Below the pieces are notes generated by a model that saw only the letters and a program-made list of their open reading frames with translations, did no database searches and was not told the origin of the DNA. Both the position numbers and the translations under genes were made by a program. Source: Streptomyces sp. WAC 04229 (lineage in GTDB: Bacteria > Actinomycetota > Actinomycetes > Streptomycetales > Streptomycetaceae). From it: 51,972 bases of DNA. Each line of letters begins with the position of its first letter. Position 1 is the first letter of the stretch. Positions 1 through 8,616 of the stretch are shown here, in pieces. Location of the stretch: positions 1-51,972 of the forward strand of contig NZ_QHJH01000036.1 of the NCBI RefSeq assembly GCF_003947455.1. Reading direction: 5' to 3'.

Positions 1-338
1 CCCCCGCGTCGCTCTACGCCCCCTCGGCCCTGGTGCTGACGGTGGGTCACGGAGAGAGCGCTGCCACCACTTCACCGCTCCGCGCGGTCACTCTCACCTG
101 CGCCCCGACGGCCTCCGGGACCCACCCCGCGGCCGGCGCGGCCTGCGCCGAACTCCGCCACGCCGGTGGCGACTTCGACGCCCTGTCCGCCGCCGACGGG
201 GTGATGTGCACGCGGGAGTACGCCCCCGTGACCGTCACCGTCGACGGAGTCTGGCAGGGCCGGCGCCTCTCCTACGAGCGGACCTTCGCCAACGAGTGCG
301 TGAAGAACGCGGGCAGCGCGAGCGTCTTCACGTTCTGA
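1..338 (+). CDS. Subtilisin inhibitor-like protein (SSI family), 5' truncated by window edge
   Basis: Secreted proteinaceous inhibitor of serine proteases, present here as the C-terminal ~111 residues read in frame from base 3; signal peptide and N-terminus lie outside the window. Visible SSI hallmarks are [12 protein letters not shown], the first disulfide segment TLTCAP...[10 protein letters not shown], and the reactive-site segment VMCTREYAP followed by VDGVWQG and FANEC near the end, giving the four expected cysteines. Aligned to the SSI reactive site (Met-Val), the P1 residue is Arg, which in this family goes with trypsin-like rather than only subtilisin-like targets. A 13-bp hairpin follows the stop. 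Assignment is secure; the specificity is an inference from the P1 residue. Confidence 0.93.
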   Translation, partial: PASLYAPSALVLTVGHGESAATTSPLRAVTLTCAPTASGTHPAAGAACAELRHAGGDFDALSAADGVMCTREYAPVTVTVDGVWQGRRLSYERTFANECVKNAGSASVFTF

Positions 339-430
339 GGGACCGGGGCCGCCCGGCCCGTGCGGCGTGACCGGTTGCTCGCTACTGGGGAGTGCGAGCG
401 CCACCGTACGGACCCGCGGTCCCGCACCGG

Positions 431-463
431 GGACGGCGGACGGAGTGGGGCCGTCCGCCGTCC
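431..463. terminator. Bidirectional hairpin terminator between convergent genes
   Basis: Perfect 13-bp inverted repeat (431-443 GGACGGCGGACGG paired with 451-463) with a 7-base loop. It lies between the convergent inhibitor and CDGSH genes, about 90 bp past the first stop and 30 bp past the second. There is no clear U-tract, as is usual for Streptomyces terminators. Confidence 0.7.
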
Positions 464-493
464 TCCCGGTACGAGCGAGCGTCCCAACGGGAC

Positions 494-739
494 TCAGTCC
501 GCGGTCGGCCCGTCACCGGGCCCGGCGGATCTGGCGCGGTGGCTGGTGTCGCACCAGGGGAAGCGCCGGCTGCGCCGACAGGTGCACAGCGCCACTCGGA
601 AGCGGTCGGAGAACACCGTGGTCCCGTCCTCCAGTTCCACCTCCACCGGGCCCTCCACCAGGAGCGGCCCTCGCCGCTGGACCTTGACCCGGCGGGCGGC
701 GCCGGGTGTACGGGCGTCGTCAGACGGGGAGTTCGGCAC
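494..739 (-). CDS. CDGSH-type iron-sulfur domain protein, 81 aa
   Basis: Small iron-sulfur protein. The segment CTCRRSRRFPWCDTSH (residues ~52-67) matches the mitoNEET/CDGSH pattern C-x-C-x2-S-x3-P-x-C-D-(G)-S-H, so three Cys and one His are available to hold a [2Fe-2S] cluster. The usual Gly of CDGSH is Thr here. Such proteins act in electron or cluster transfer. Its start lies inside the end of the methyltransferase gene (20-bp overlap), so the two are translationally coupled, and the iron-containing enzyme precedes them. A role as electron donor to that neighbour is an inference. Confidence 0.85.
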   Translation of the reverse strand: MPNSPSDDARTPGAARRVKVQRRGPLLVEGPVEVELEDGTTVFSDRFRVALCTCRRSRRFPWCDTSHRARSAGPGDGPTAD

Positions 740-1373
740 GGACGACCACCAGCTCCTCCTCGTTCTCGGCCAGGGACAGCAGTCCGCGCTGCCGCAGCCA
801 GCGCTCCCGGCCGCGCACCACCGGACCGAACGCGATCCGCCGCCGCCGGACCACCGCGGCCTTCAGCCCCGCCTCGCGCAGCAGAGCGACGGTGCGGGCG
901 GGATCACTGAGCCCCGACTGCACGAGCAGCAGCACACCGCCGGGCCGCAGCAGGCCGGGCACCTCCCGGCAGATCCGGTCCAGGACCATCCGCCCGTCGT
1001 GGCCCGCGTCCCAGGCCCGGGCCGCACCGCGCGGGCGTCGCCCACCGGCCGGTGCCGGCACGTACGGCGGATTGGCCAGGACGAGGTCGAACGACGCGCC
1101 GTGCACCGGCGTGAAGAGATTGCCGTGCAGGACCCGGATCCGCAGCCCCGCCCGGGCGGCGTTGAGCCGCGCCGCCCACACCGCGCGCCACGACACGTCC
1201 ACCGCGGTCACCCGACCGCCCCGCACCGCCGCCGCCAGCGCGAGCGCGCCGGTGCCGGTCCCGACGTCGAGGACCGCCGCGCCCGGGGGCAGCGGCTCCC
1301 CGGACAACGCCGCGGCCAGCAGGGCGGTGTCCTCCTGAGGGGCGTAGACGCCCGGCAGCACCATGAAGTTCAC
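720..1373 (-). CDS. HemK/MTQ2-like class I SAM methyltransferase, 217 aa
   Basis: S-adenosylmethionine-dependent methyltransferase. Motif I is VLDVGTGTGALAL (~residues 35-47), an acidic motif II TAVDVS follows, and motif IV is LANPPYVP (~100), the NPPY signature of enzymes that methylate a side-chain amide or amine nitrogen (release-factor Gln methyltransferases and relatives). It lacks the N-terminal helical domain of PrmC, so it is the short single-domain form. Start is GTG at 1373, with ATG at 1364 as an alternative; neither has a good ribosome site, fitting coupling to the upstream gene 21 bp away. The substrate is unknown; a protein or peptide is the likeliest by family. Confidence 0.85.
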   Translation of the reverse strand: MNFMVLPGVYAPQEDTALLAAALSGEPLPPGAAVLDVGTGTGALALAAAVRGGRVTAVDVSWRAVWAARLNAARAGLRIRVLHGNLFTPVHGASFDLVLANPPYVPAPAGGRRPRGAARAWDAGHDGRMVLDRICREVPGLLRPGGVLLLVQSGLSDPARTVALLREAGLKAAVVRRRRIAFGPVVRGRERWLRQRGLLSLAENEEELVVVRAELPV

Positions 1374-1394
1374 GCGAGCCAGGTACCCGGCCAG

Positions 1395-2426
1395 TCATGA
1401 AATAAAAGAAATTCCGGAATGCTCACCTTCCGGCTCGGGAAGCGGTACGACCAGCGACGATCGTCCGGCCCGCCAGTCGTCCAGCAGCCGGGCGCCGAAG
1501 CGGTCCTCGACGTGCCCGGTGGCGTCGATGCCGAACACGATGTCCGCCGCGAGGTGCGGCTCCTGTTCCAGCAGGCCGCCGATCACCTCGTGCCGCACGA
1601 TCTGCTCGTGCACCGCGTCCGCCTCGACGTGCTCGTCGTAGAAGTGCTCGGCGGCCGGCCCGGCGCCGGTGCGGCGCATCGCCTCCGCGAGCCGCCGGGA
1701 GCCGGGCGAGGACGTGATCTCCACCGCCGCGAAATGACCCACCAGGGCTCCGCGCAGCGCCCGGTGCAGGCCGAACAGCGACATCATGTTCACCGTGACC
1801 AGGCACTCGGCCGAGGCCGCGTCGAGATGGCGTCCGTACGTCGTGTCCAGTCCCAGGTCCGTCATCAGGTCGGCGAACAGACGGGCGTGCACCCGGTCGG
1901 CGCGGCCGCCGCCGTACTCGTCGAACTCGACCGCCGCCATCGCCGCCTTCGCCCGCCCCCACAGCCGCGGCAGCACCCAGGCGTGCGGGTCGGCCTCCTT
2001 GAGGTGGTACAGGGAGCGCTGGGCCGCGTACTCCCGCAGCTGCCACAACTCTCCCTCGTCGCGCAGGAAATGGCTGACGCCCTCCCCGTGCACGGGCTCG
2101 ACCAGCAGCGCCCCGATCGCGTCCTCCACACTGTCGTGGACCGGTGTGTCGGCCCGCAGGGCGGTGAGGAAGTTCTGCTCCAGCGCTGCCCGGATGCGCA
2201 GCAGGTCCGGATCCCACTCCAGGCCCGGGGACACACCTGCGAAACCCCGGTAGTGCAGCTCGTAGCACTGGTACAGCGCGAGCTGGAGATCGTCGCCGTA
2301 CGCCTGCGCGGCGGCGGCCTCCTCCGGTCCGGGCAGTGGCCCGGTCCCGAGCAGGTACGCGCCGACGGCCGCGGAGAGTGGGCCCCGGGCCGTCGGAAGC
2401 TGTGGTCCTTCACGGTCGTACTCCAT
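1395..2426 (-). CDS. Iron-containing redox enzyme family protein (haem-oxygenase-like fold), 343 aa
   Basis: Probable non-haem di-iron or iron oxidase of the haem-oxygenase-like superfamily. Potential metal-ligand segments visible in order are CYELHYRG (~55), YHLKEADPHAW (~140), EFDEYGGG (~165) and the C-terminal helix DEHVEADAVHEQIVRHE (~270-285), rich in Glu and His at helical spacing as expected for this family. It is the first gene of a tight three-gene set with the methyltransferase and CDGSH protein. Related oxidases desaturate, hydroxylate or cleave C-N and C-C bonds in small molecules or peptides; the substrate here is unknown. Confidence 0.8.
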   Translation of the reverse strand: MEYDREGPQLPTARGPLSAAVGAYLLGTGPLPGPEEAAAAQAYGDDLQLALYQCYELHYRGFAGVSPGLEWDPDLLRIRAALEQNFLTALRADTPVHDSVEDAIGALLVEPVHGEGVSHFLRDEGELWQLREYAAQRSLYHLKEADPHAWVLPRLWGRAKAAMAAVEFDEYGGGRADRVHARLFADLMTDLGLDTTYGRHLDAASAECLVTVNMMSLFGLHRALRGALVGHFAAVEITSSPGSRRLAEAMRRTGAGPAAEHFYDEHVEADAVHEQIVRHEVIGGLLEQEPHLAADIVFGIDATGHVEDRFGARLLDDWRAGRSSLVVPLPEPEGEHSGISFIS

Positions 2427-2471
2427 GCGCCGCGAGTACCCCCGGAGACCTCTGTGGCACCTGGTCCGCGG

Positions 2472-3482
2472 TCAGTCCGGCGTGGTCGCGAGGCGGAGGG
2501 GCGCCGGTGGCCGGCCCACGGCCTCGTCGCTGAGGCGGACGACCTCCTTCCACCAGGACGGCCCCTCCTCTATGTGGCGCAGCAGGATGCCCTCGCGGAT
2601 CGCCCAGGGACACAGCGTGACCGCGTCCACTCCGGTGAGCTTCATGGCGGTGTGCCCGACCACCGCCCCGGCCACGCTCTGCGCGGCCCGCGGTGCGGAG
2701 ATGCCGGGCAGCCGGGACCGCTCGGCGGCGGACAGGGCGGCCAGCCGGCCGACGGCGTCCCCGAGGTCCGCGCAGCGCATCCGCCGCTCCACGAACGGCC
2801 CGTGCCGGCCCGGCGAGGCGCCGCACAGCCGCCCCAGCTGCTGAAAGGTCCGGGAGGTCGCCACCGCGGTACGCGGGCCCTCCCAGCGGATCCGCGCAGC
2901 GACGTCCCGCAGCTGATGCCGGACCTTGCGGCGCAGCGCCTTGATCTGCTCCGGCGACGCCGGGTCCTGGCCGCCCGCCAGGAACTCGTGGGTGAGCCGC
3001 GCCGCGCCCAGGGGCAGCGAGGCCACGAAGCCCGGCAGCCGGCCGCGCCCGAAGGCGACCTCCAGCGATCCGCCGCCGATGTCCAGCAGCGCGAGCGGCC
3101 CGGCCCGCCAGCCCATCCAGCGCCGGGCCCCGAGAAACGTCAGCTCCGCCTCCACCTCGCCGGGCAGGGTGCACAGGGCGACCCCGGTGCGGGCGCGCAC
3201 GGCGCGCAGCACCTCCTGGCGGTTCGGCGCGGCACGCACCACGGCGGTCGCGAAGGCCGGCGGGTTCGACGCTCCCCACCGGTCCGCGGTCCGGCACGCG
3301 TCGGCCACCGCCGCCACCAGCCGCTCCACGGCCTCCTGAGGGACCGGGGCACCCGGCTTGACCTGCTCCGACAGCCGCAGTCGCCACTTCTCGGTGTGCA
3401 CCGGCAGCGGCACCCCGCCCTCCGCGTCCGCCACCATGAGCCGGACCGTGTTCGACCCCACATCCACCACGCTGATCCGCAT
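2472..3482 (-). CDS. Ppx/GppA-family phosphatase, 336 aa
   Basis: Exopolyphosphatase/guanosine-pentaphosphate phosphatase family, of the actin/hexokinase ATPase fold. The N-terminal phosphate-binding loop is VDVGSNTVRLMV (~5-16), and the second glycine loop LLDIGGGSLEVAFG lies around residue 135. Length fits the short actinobacterial form without the C-terminal HD-like domain. I place the start at the ATG in MRISVVDVG (3482); an in-frame ATG 18 bases upstream is possible. Members hydrolyse polyphosphate or pppGpp, linking to stringent or phosphate metabolism. It sits between the exporter genes and the iron-enzyme set, all in the same direction with gaps under 90 bp. Confidence 0.88.
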   Translation of the reverse strand: MRISVVDVGSNTVRLMVADAEGGVPLPVHTEKWRLRLSEQVKPGAPVPQEAVERLVAAVADACRTADRWGASNPPAFATAVVRAAPNRQEVLRAVRARTGVALCTLPGEVEAELTFLGARRWMGWRAGPLALLDIGGGSLEVAFGRGRLPGFVASLPLGAARLTHEFLAGGQDPASPEQIKALRRKVRHQLRDVAARIRWEGPRTAVATSRTFQQLGRLCGASPGRHGPFVERRMRCADLGDAVGRLAALSAAERSRLPGISAPRAAQSVAGAVVGHTAMKLTGVDAVTLCPWAIREGILLRHIEEGPSWWKEVVRLSDEAVGRPPAPLRLATTPD

Positions 3483-3569
3483 GAGGGGCCACGTACCCAT
3501 CCGAGCGCCGGTCCAATGCGCTCCGGGACGGTACGACCGGAAACCGCGTGGCCCGCCGGCCCGGGCCGG

Positions 3570-6392
3570 TCAGGCCAGCTGCCGCCGCACCAGCTCGTGC
3601 AGCCGGCCGCCGGTGTCCGCGAGCAACTGGGCGGGCGGCCCCTGCTGGGCGACCTTCCCGTCCTCCATCACGATCACACGGTCGGCGTCCAGCACCGTGG
3701 AGAGCCGGTGCGCGATGACGATCCGGGTCGCGTTGAGCGCCTTGGTGGACTCGATCACGGTGCGCTGCGTGTCGTTGTCCAAGGCACTGGTCGCCTCGTC
3801 GAAGAAGAGGATGCGCGGCCGGCGGATCAGCGCCTGCGCGATCATCAGCCGCTGCCGCTGGCCCCCGGAGACGGCACCGCTGCCCGACACGATGGTGTGC
3901 AGGCCCATCGGCATCCGCTTGATGTCCTCCGCCAGCCCCGCCATCTCGGCCGCCGCCATCGCCTCCTCCGGCGTGTACGGCTCGGTACCGCAGATGACGT
4001 CCAGGATCGATCCGGTGAACGGCTGCGCGTGCTGGAGCACCACCCCGCACTGCCGCCGCACCGCCGACTGGTCCAGCGCGGCCAGGTCCTGTCCGTCGTA
4101 CAGGACACTGCCCGACAGCGGCCGGTCGAAGCCGATGAGCAGCCGCAGCAGGGTCGACTTGCCGCATCCGCTGGGGCCGACGACCGCCACGAACTCGCCC
4201 GGCCGCACCTCGAAGGAGACGTCGTCCAGGACCAGCGGCCCGTCGTCGGTGTACCGGAACGACAGCCGCCGCGCCTCGATCCCGCCGGACAGCGGACCCG
4301 GACGGGTGCTGGCGGTGCGCACCTCGGGTGTCGCGTCCAGCACCGGACGGATCTCCTCGAACAGCGGCAGCGCGGCCACCGCCGACACGAAGGAGCCGGT
4401 CAGCTGCGTGACCGAGGTCAGCAGCATCGTCACCGAGGCGTTGAAGGTCAGGAACTCCGCCGCCGACATCGAACCGCGCGCCGGACCCGCGAGGAGCATG
4501 AACATCAGCAGCGTGCACAGCGGCAGGTACACCGCGCCCAGCACCGCGTTGAGGTTCTTGATCCGTCCCGCCCGCTGCTGGAGCTCGCGGCTGTGCGCGA
4601 AGCGTTCCGCCCAGGCCGCGTAGGCGTAGTTCTCGGCGGCGGCCACCCGCAGCTTCGGCAGCCCGCGCAGGGTCTGGAACGCCTGGTTGTTCAGCTTGTT
4701 GGTGAGCTTGACCAGCCGCCGCTGCCAGCGCACCTGCCACAGCCCGAGCGCCAGGAAGACACCGGCGACGACCACCAGCATGCCGATCGCGGCGAGCGCC
4801 ATCGGCACGCTGTACCAGAGCAGCAGCCCCAGGTTCATCGCCCCGACGGTCACCGACTGCGCCACCGTCGGGCCGACGCCCGCCAGCAGTCTGCGGATCT
4901 GGCTGATGCCCATGGCGGCGCTCGCCAGCTCGCCGGTGGACCGCTCGGTGAAGAACTTCGTCGGCAGCCGCAGCAGCCTGTCCCACACGGCGGGCTGGAG
5001 GGTCGCCTCGATCCGGCCCTCGAGGCGCAGGATGGTGAGGTTCTGCATCAGCATGAAGGCCGCCGCGACGACGCTGCTCAGCATCACCGCGAGACACACC
5101 TGCACGATCAGCCCGGTCTGTGCCTTCGGCACGAACTCACCGAGCACCTTGCCGGTCGCGACCGGCACCAGCGCGCCGAGCGCCACCGTCACCAGCCCGG
5201 CGAGCAGCAGACCGGTCAGATCACGGCGGGTGCCCTGGAGACAGAACCGCAGCAGCCGCAGCGGACTGAGCCGGCGTTCGGGCAGCGGCCGGTAGAACAT
5301 CACCGCGCGCGGCTCGAACTCCTCGGCGTTCGCCTTCTCCACCGGGGTCTCCCGGCCGGTCCCCGGATGCACGGCCACGTAGCCGCCGCGCCGCCACAGC
5401 AGCGCCACCGGCGCCCCCGACAGGGTGCGGTGCCCGACCAGCGGACCCACGTCGTCCCGCCACCAGCCGTCCTCCAGCCGCACGCCGCGGGTGCGTACGC
5501 GCGAGGCCAGGGCGACGCGCTCCACCGGGTCGAGCCGCTCGCTCTCGGTGCCGTTCTGCGCGGGCTCGGCCAGCGCGATGCCGGCGGCGCGGGCGACCAG
5601 CCGGCACGCCGCGTACGTGGCGTCGGCGTCGGCGGCCGTGGTGCGCCCGGCCGACCGCTTGCCGATCGACGCCAGCAGCGTCCGGTCGGCCTGCGCGCGC
5701 ACCGCCTCACCGGCCTTGATGCCGGCCGCCGTCCGGGTCTCGTGGGTGCGTTCCAGTTGCTCGATCCAGCGGTCGAGCGTGGTCAGCAGCCGGTGCTGCT
5801 GGTCGACCAGGCTCTGCCACAGCGCCGGGTCCATCAGCAGGTCGGCGGCGGCCTCCTCGCCGTACAGCGCCCCGTACTGCACGCTGCCCGGCGGCACCTG
5901 CATCCAGAACACGTCGTCGTCGGTGGGCGCCGCCGCCCGCTCGGTGGCCATCGGCGCCTGGAAGAGCACGGTCAGTCCCCGGCCCACCCCCAGGGCGAGC
6001 CCGTATTCCAGCGGGCTCGTCGTCGGCGGCACGTACTGGGGGTTGCCGTACTCGTCGTACGACCAGGTCTGCGTGTTCGCCGGCTGGTACAGCTCGCGCA
6101 GCCCGATGCGGTGCACCACGCAGTCCCGCAGCGGGCGCGCGACCAGCGTGTGCTGCGGCCCGGCGACCGGCCCGAGCAGCACCGAGCCCGCCTCCAGGCG
6201 CCCGAGGTGGTGCCAGTGGCCCTGCTCCCCGGCGTCGACCGCGAACAGGTCGACCGCGCCGGCCACCACCAGCCACAGCACCTGGGGGCCCTCCAGGTCG
6301 AGGCGGTTGAACCCGGCGCAGTCCACGCGGGTGCCCAGCGAGCCGAGCGCCCCGAGGACGAGGTCGCCCTGCCCTTCGTGCACGGTCGTCAT
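3570..6392 (-). CDS. NHLM/NHLP bacteriocin-type export ABC transporter, permease/ATPase subunit with cyclic-nucleotide-binding-like N-terminus, 940 aa
   Basis: Second ABC protein of an NHLM-type peptide export system. Residues ~1-110 look like a degenerate cyclic-nucleotide-binding barrel, followed by a ~250-residue linker, a six-helix exporter domain (~375-660) and a C-terminal ATPase: Walker A GPSGCGKST near residue 740, signature SGGQRQR near 845, Walker B ILFFDEATSALD near 865, then the H-loop in IVIAHRLS. It lacks the C39 peptidase, which is in the adjacent gene; this pairing of one peptidase-bearing and one CNB-bearing ABC protein is the defining arrangement of NHLM export loci. Its ATG is 1 bp past the upstream stop, so the two are probably made together as partners. 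Confidence 0.92.
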   Translation of the reverse strand: MTTVHEGQGDLVLGALGSLGTRVDCAGFNRLDLEGPQVLWLVVAGAVDLFAVDAGEQGHWHHLGRLEAGSVLLGPVAGPQHTLVARPLRDCVVHRIGLRELYQPANTQTWSYDEYGNPQYVPPTTSPLEYGLALGVGRGLTVLFQAPMATERAAAPTDDDVFWMQVPPGSVQYGALYGEEAAADLLMDPALWQSLVDQQHRLLTTLDRWIEQLERTHETRTAAGIKAGEAVRAQADRTLLASIGKRSAGRTTAADADATYAACRLVARAAGIALAEPAQNGTESERLDPVERVALASRVRTRGVRLEDGWWRDDVGPLVGHRTLSGAPVALLWRRGGYVAVHPGTGRETPVEKANAEEFEPRAVMFYRPLPERRLSPLRLLRFCLQGTRRDLTGLLLAGLVTVALGALVPVATGKVLGEFVPKAQTGLIVQVCLAVMLSSVVAAAFMLMQNLTILRLEGRIEATLQPAVWDRLLRLPTKFFTERSTGELASAAMGISQIRRLLAGVGPTVAQSVTVGAMNLGLLLWYSVPMALAAIGMLVVVAGVFLALGLWQVRWQRRLVKLTNKLNNQAFQTLRGLPKLRVAAAENYAYAAWAERFAHSRELQQRAGRIKNLNAVLGAVYLPLCTLLMFMLLAGPARGSMSAAEFLTFNASVTMLLTSVTQLTGSFVSAVAALPLFEEIRPVLDATPEVRTASTRPGPLSGGIEARRLSFRYTDDGPLVLDDVSFEVRPGEFVAVVGPSGCGKSTLLRLLIGFDRPLSGSVLYDGQDLAALDQSAVRRQCGVVLQHAQPFTGSILDVICGTEPYTPEEAMAAAEMAGLAEDIKRMPMGLHTIVSGSGAVSGGQRQRLMIAQALIRRPRILFFDEATSALDNDTQRTVIESTKALNATRIVIAHRLSTVLDADRVIVMEDGKVAQQGPPAQLLADTGGRLHELVRRQLA

Positions 6393-6393
6393 C

Positions 6394-8616
6394 TCAGCGC
6401 TCCCTGACCAGTGCCGCGTAGGCGCCGCCGTGCGCCACCAGCTCCTCGTGCCGGCCGCGCTCCACGACCGTGCCGTGCGCCAGCACGACGATCTCGTCGC
6501 TGTCCCGCACGGTGCTGAGCCGGTGCGCGATCACCACGCAGGCGCAGCCGCGCCGCCGCAGGTTGTCCATGACGACCTGCTCGGTCTCCGCGTCCAGCGC
6601 GCTGGTCACCTCGTCCAGGACGAGGATGCTCGGCCGGCGCACCAGCGCCCGCGCGATCTCCAGCCGCTGGCGCTGCCCGCCGGAGAAGTTGCGGCCGTCC
6701 TGCTCGACCGGGCTGTGGATGCCGCCCGGCCGGCGCATCACGACGTCGTACAGCGCGGCGTCCTTGAGCGCGTCCACCACCGCGCTGTCGGGGACCGACG
6801 GATCCCACAGGGCGATGTTGTCGCGCACGGAGCCCTCGAAGAGGAACACGTCCTGGTCGACGAAGGAGACGGAGGACGCCAGCGCCCCGCGCGGGATGTC
6901 CTCCAGCCGCTGCCCGTCGATGCGGATCACACCGTCCCAGGGGGCGTAGAGGCCCGAGATCAGCCGGGACACCGTGGACTTGCCGCTGCCCGAGCCGCCC
7001 ACCAGGGCCACCTGCTGCCCCGGCCCGACGGTGAGGTCGAAGCCGGTGAGCAGGGGCTTGTCGAGCGGGTTGTAGCCGAAGGAGACGTTCTGCAGCTCGA
7101 CCTGCCCGCGCAGCCGCCGGGTGGAGTCGGCGCCGCCGGGACGGTCGTAGAGCGGGTCGGCCCGGAAGTTCTCCACGTCCTTCAGCCGGGCCACGTCCGC
7201 CGCGAAGTCCTGGATCCGGCCCGCGACGCCGTTCAGCCGGGTCAGCGGTGCCGTGAAGCGGACCACCAGCGCCTGGAACGCGACCAGCAGACCGACCGAG
7301 ATGTGCCCCTCGACCGCCCGCATGCCGCCGATCCACAGGATCAGACCGCTGTTGAGCGTCGCCAGCGTCGGCGCGACCACACCCAGCCAGGCGCTCGGCA
7401 CCCCGAGCCGCTGCTGCTCCTCCAGGGTGGTGGCGTGCTCCCCCGCCCACTTGCGGAAGTAGCCGTCCTCGCCGCCGGTCGCCTTCATCGTCTCGATCAG
7501 CTGGAGGCCGGTGTACGCGGTGTTGGTCAGCCGTGCCGTGTCCGCCCGCAGCTTCGCCGTACGGGTCGCGCGCAGCCGGATGACGATCCGCATCGCGAGG
7601 ATGTTGAGCAGCGCCACCCCGATGCCGACGAAGGTGAGCTGGGGGTCGTACGTGTACAGCAGCACGGCGTACAGGACGACGACGATCGCGTCCACGCCCG
7701 CGGCGGCGAGGTCGCGGGCCAGCGTCTCGGCGACGGCGTCGTTGGACTGGAGCCGCTGCACCAGGTCGGCCGGGCTGCGCTGGGAGAAGAACGTCACCGG
7801 CAGCCGCAGCAGGTGGCGCAGGAAGCGGGCGCTGGAGAGGGTGGAGGAGATGATGCGGCCGTGCAGCAGGTTGGCCTGCTGGAGCCAGGTCAGCACCACC
7901 GTGAGCAGCACGCAGGCCCCCATCGAGGCGAACAGCACGCCGAGCAGCGAGGTCTGTTTCCCGATCAGGAACATGTCGATGTAGGTGCGGCTGAGCGCGG
8001 GCACCGCCGCCCCGACCGCCACCAGCAGCAGGCTCGCCAGCACGGCGGCGGGCAGCGTGCCCGCGGTGCCGCGCAGCCGGGCGGGCATCGCGCCGAGCAC
8101 ACCGGGCTTGCGGCCGCCGCGGGTGAAGTCCTCGCCGGGCTCCATGGTGAGCACGACTCCGGTGAAGGACCCGTCGAAGTCCTCCAGGGTCACGAACCGG
8201 CGGCCCTTGCCCGGGTCGTTGATGAACACCCCGCGCCGGCCGAAGCGGCGCCCGATGCCGTCGTAGACGACGTAGTGGTTGAACTCCCAGAACAGGATGG
8301 CCGGCGTCGTCACCTCGGCGAGGGCGGCCAGGTCCATCTGCATGCCCTTGGCCGTCAGACCGTAACCGCGCGCCGCCTTCAGCAGGTTGCTGGCGCGCGA
8401 GCCGTCGCGGGAGACACCGCAGGCGATGCGCAGCTCCTCCAGCGGTACGTGCCGGCCGTAGTGGCCGAGCACCATCGCGAGGGAGGCGGCGCCGCACTCG
8501 ACGGCCTCCATCTGGAGCACGGTGGGCGTGCGGACGGTCTTCGCGCTGCTCCTGGGCGCGCGGCGGGCCGGCGGGGCGGCCCGGCGTCGGCCCCGGGTCT
8601 CCTGTGCGGTGCTCAC
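6394..8616 (-). CDS. NHLM/NHLP peptide exporter with N-terminal C39 leader peptidase (PCAT), 740 aa
   Basis: Peptidase-containing ABC transporter that cuts double-glycine leaders while exporting the peptide. The C39 domain has Gln35 and Cys41 in QMEAVECGAA, the His in EFNHYVVYDG (~114) and Asp in FINDPGKG (~132), a complete catalytic set. Six membrane helices follow, then the ATPase with GGSGSGKST (~543), SGGQRQR (~645) and Walker B ILVLDEVTSALD (~662). The frame is open further upstream, but the start is GTG at 8616: it overlaps the HlyD stop as GTGA, and residues upstream of it are out-of-phase translation of the HlyD gene. The obvious substrate is the double-glycine peptide encoded at 9552-9767. 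Confidence 0.93.
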   Translation of the reverse strand: MSTAQETRGRRRAAPPARRAPRSSAKTVRTPTVLQMEAVECGAASLAMVLGHYGRHVPLEELRIACGVSRDGSRASNLLKAARGYGLTAKGMQMDLAALAEVTTPAILFWEFNHYVVYDGIGRRFGRRGVFINDPGKGRRFVTLEDFDGSFTGVVLTMEPGEDFTRGGRKPGVLGAMPARLRGTAGTLPAAVLASLLLVAVGAAVPALSRTYIDMFLIGKQTSLLGVLFASMGACVLLTVVLTWLQQANLLHGRIISSTLSSARFLRHLLRLPVTFFSQRSPADLVQRLQSNDAVAETLARDLAAAGVDAIVVVLYAVLLYTYDPQLTFVGIGVALLNILAMRIVIRLRATRTAKLRADTARLTNTAYTGLQLIETMKATGGEDGYFRKWAGEHATTLEEQQRLGVPSAWLGVVAPTLATLNSGLILWIGGMRAVEGHISVGLLVAFQALVVRFTAPLTRLNGVAGRIQDFAADVARLKDVENFRADPLYDRPGGADSTRRLRGQVELQNVSFGYNPLDKPLLTGFDLTVGPGQQVALVGGSGSGKSTVSRLISGLYAPWDGVIRIDGQRLEDIPRGALASSVSFVDQDVFLFEGSVRDNIALWDPSVPDSAVVDALKDAALYDVVMRRPGGIHSPVEQDGRNFSGGQRQRLEIARALVRRPSILVLDEVTSALDAETEQVVMDNLRRRGCACVVIAHRLSTVRDSDEIVVLAHGTVVERGRHEELVAHGGAYAALVRER

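Noticed and set aside
1419..6407. Plus-strand open frame of about 1660 codons
   Set aside because: It is antisense to the iron enzyme, phosphatase and ABC genes; composition is Arg/Gln/His/Pro-rich with no domain, a usual artefact of high-GC genes.
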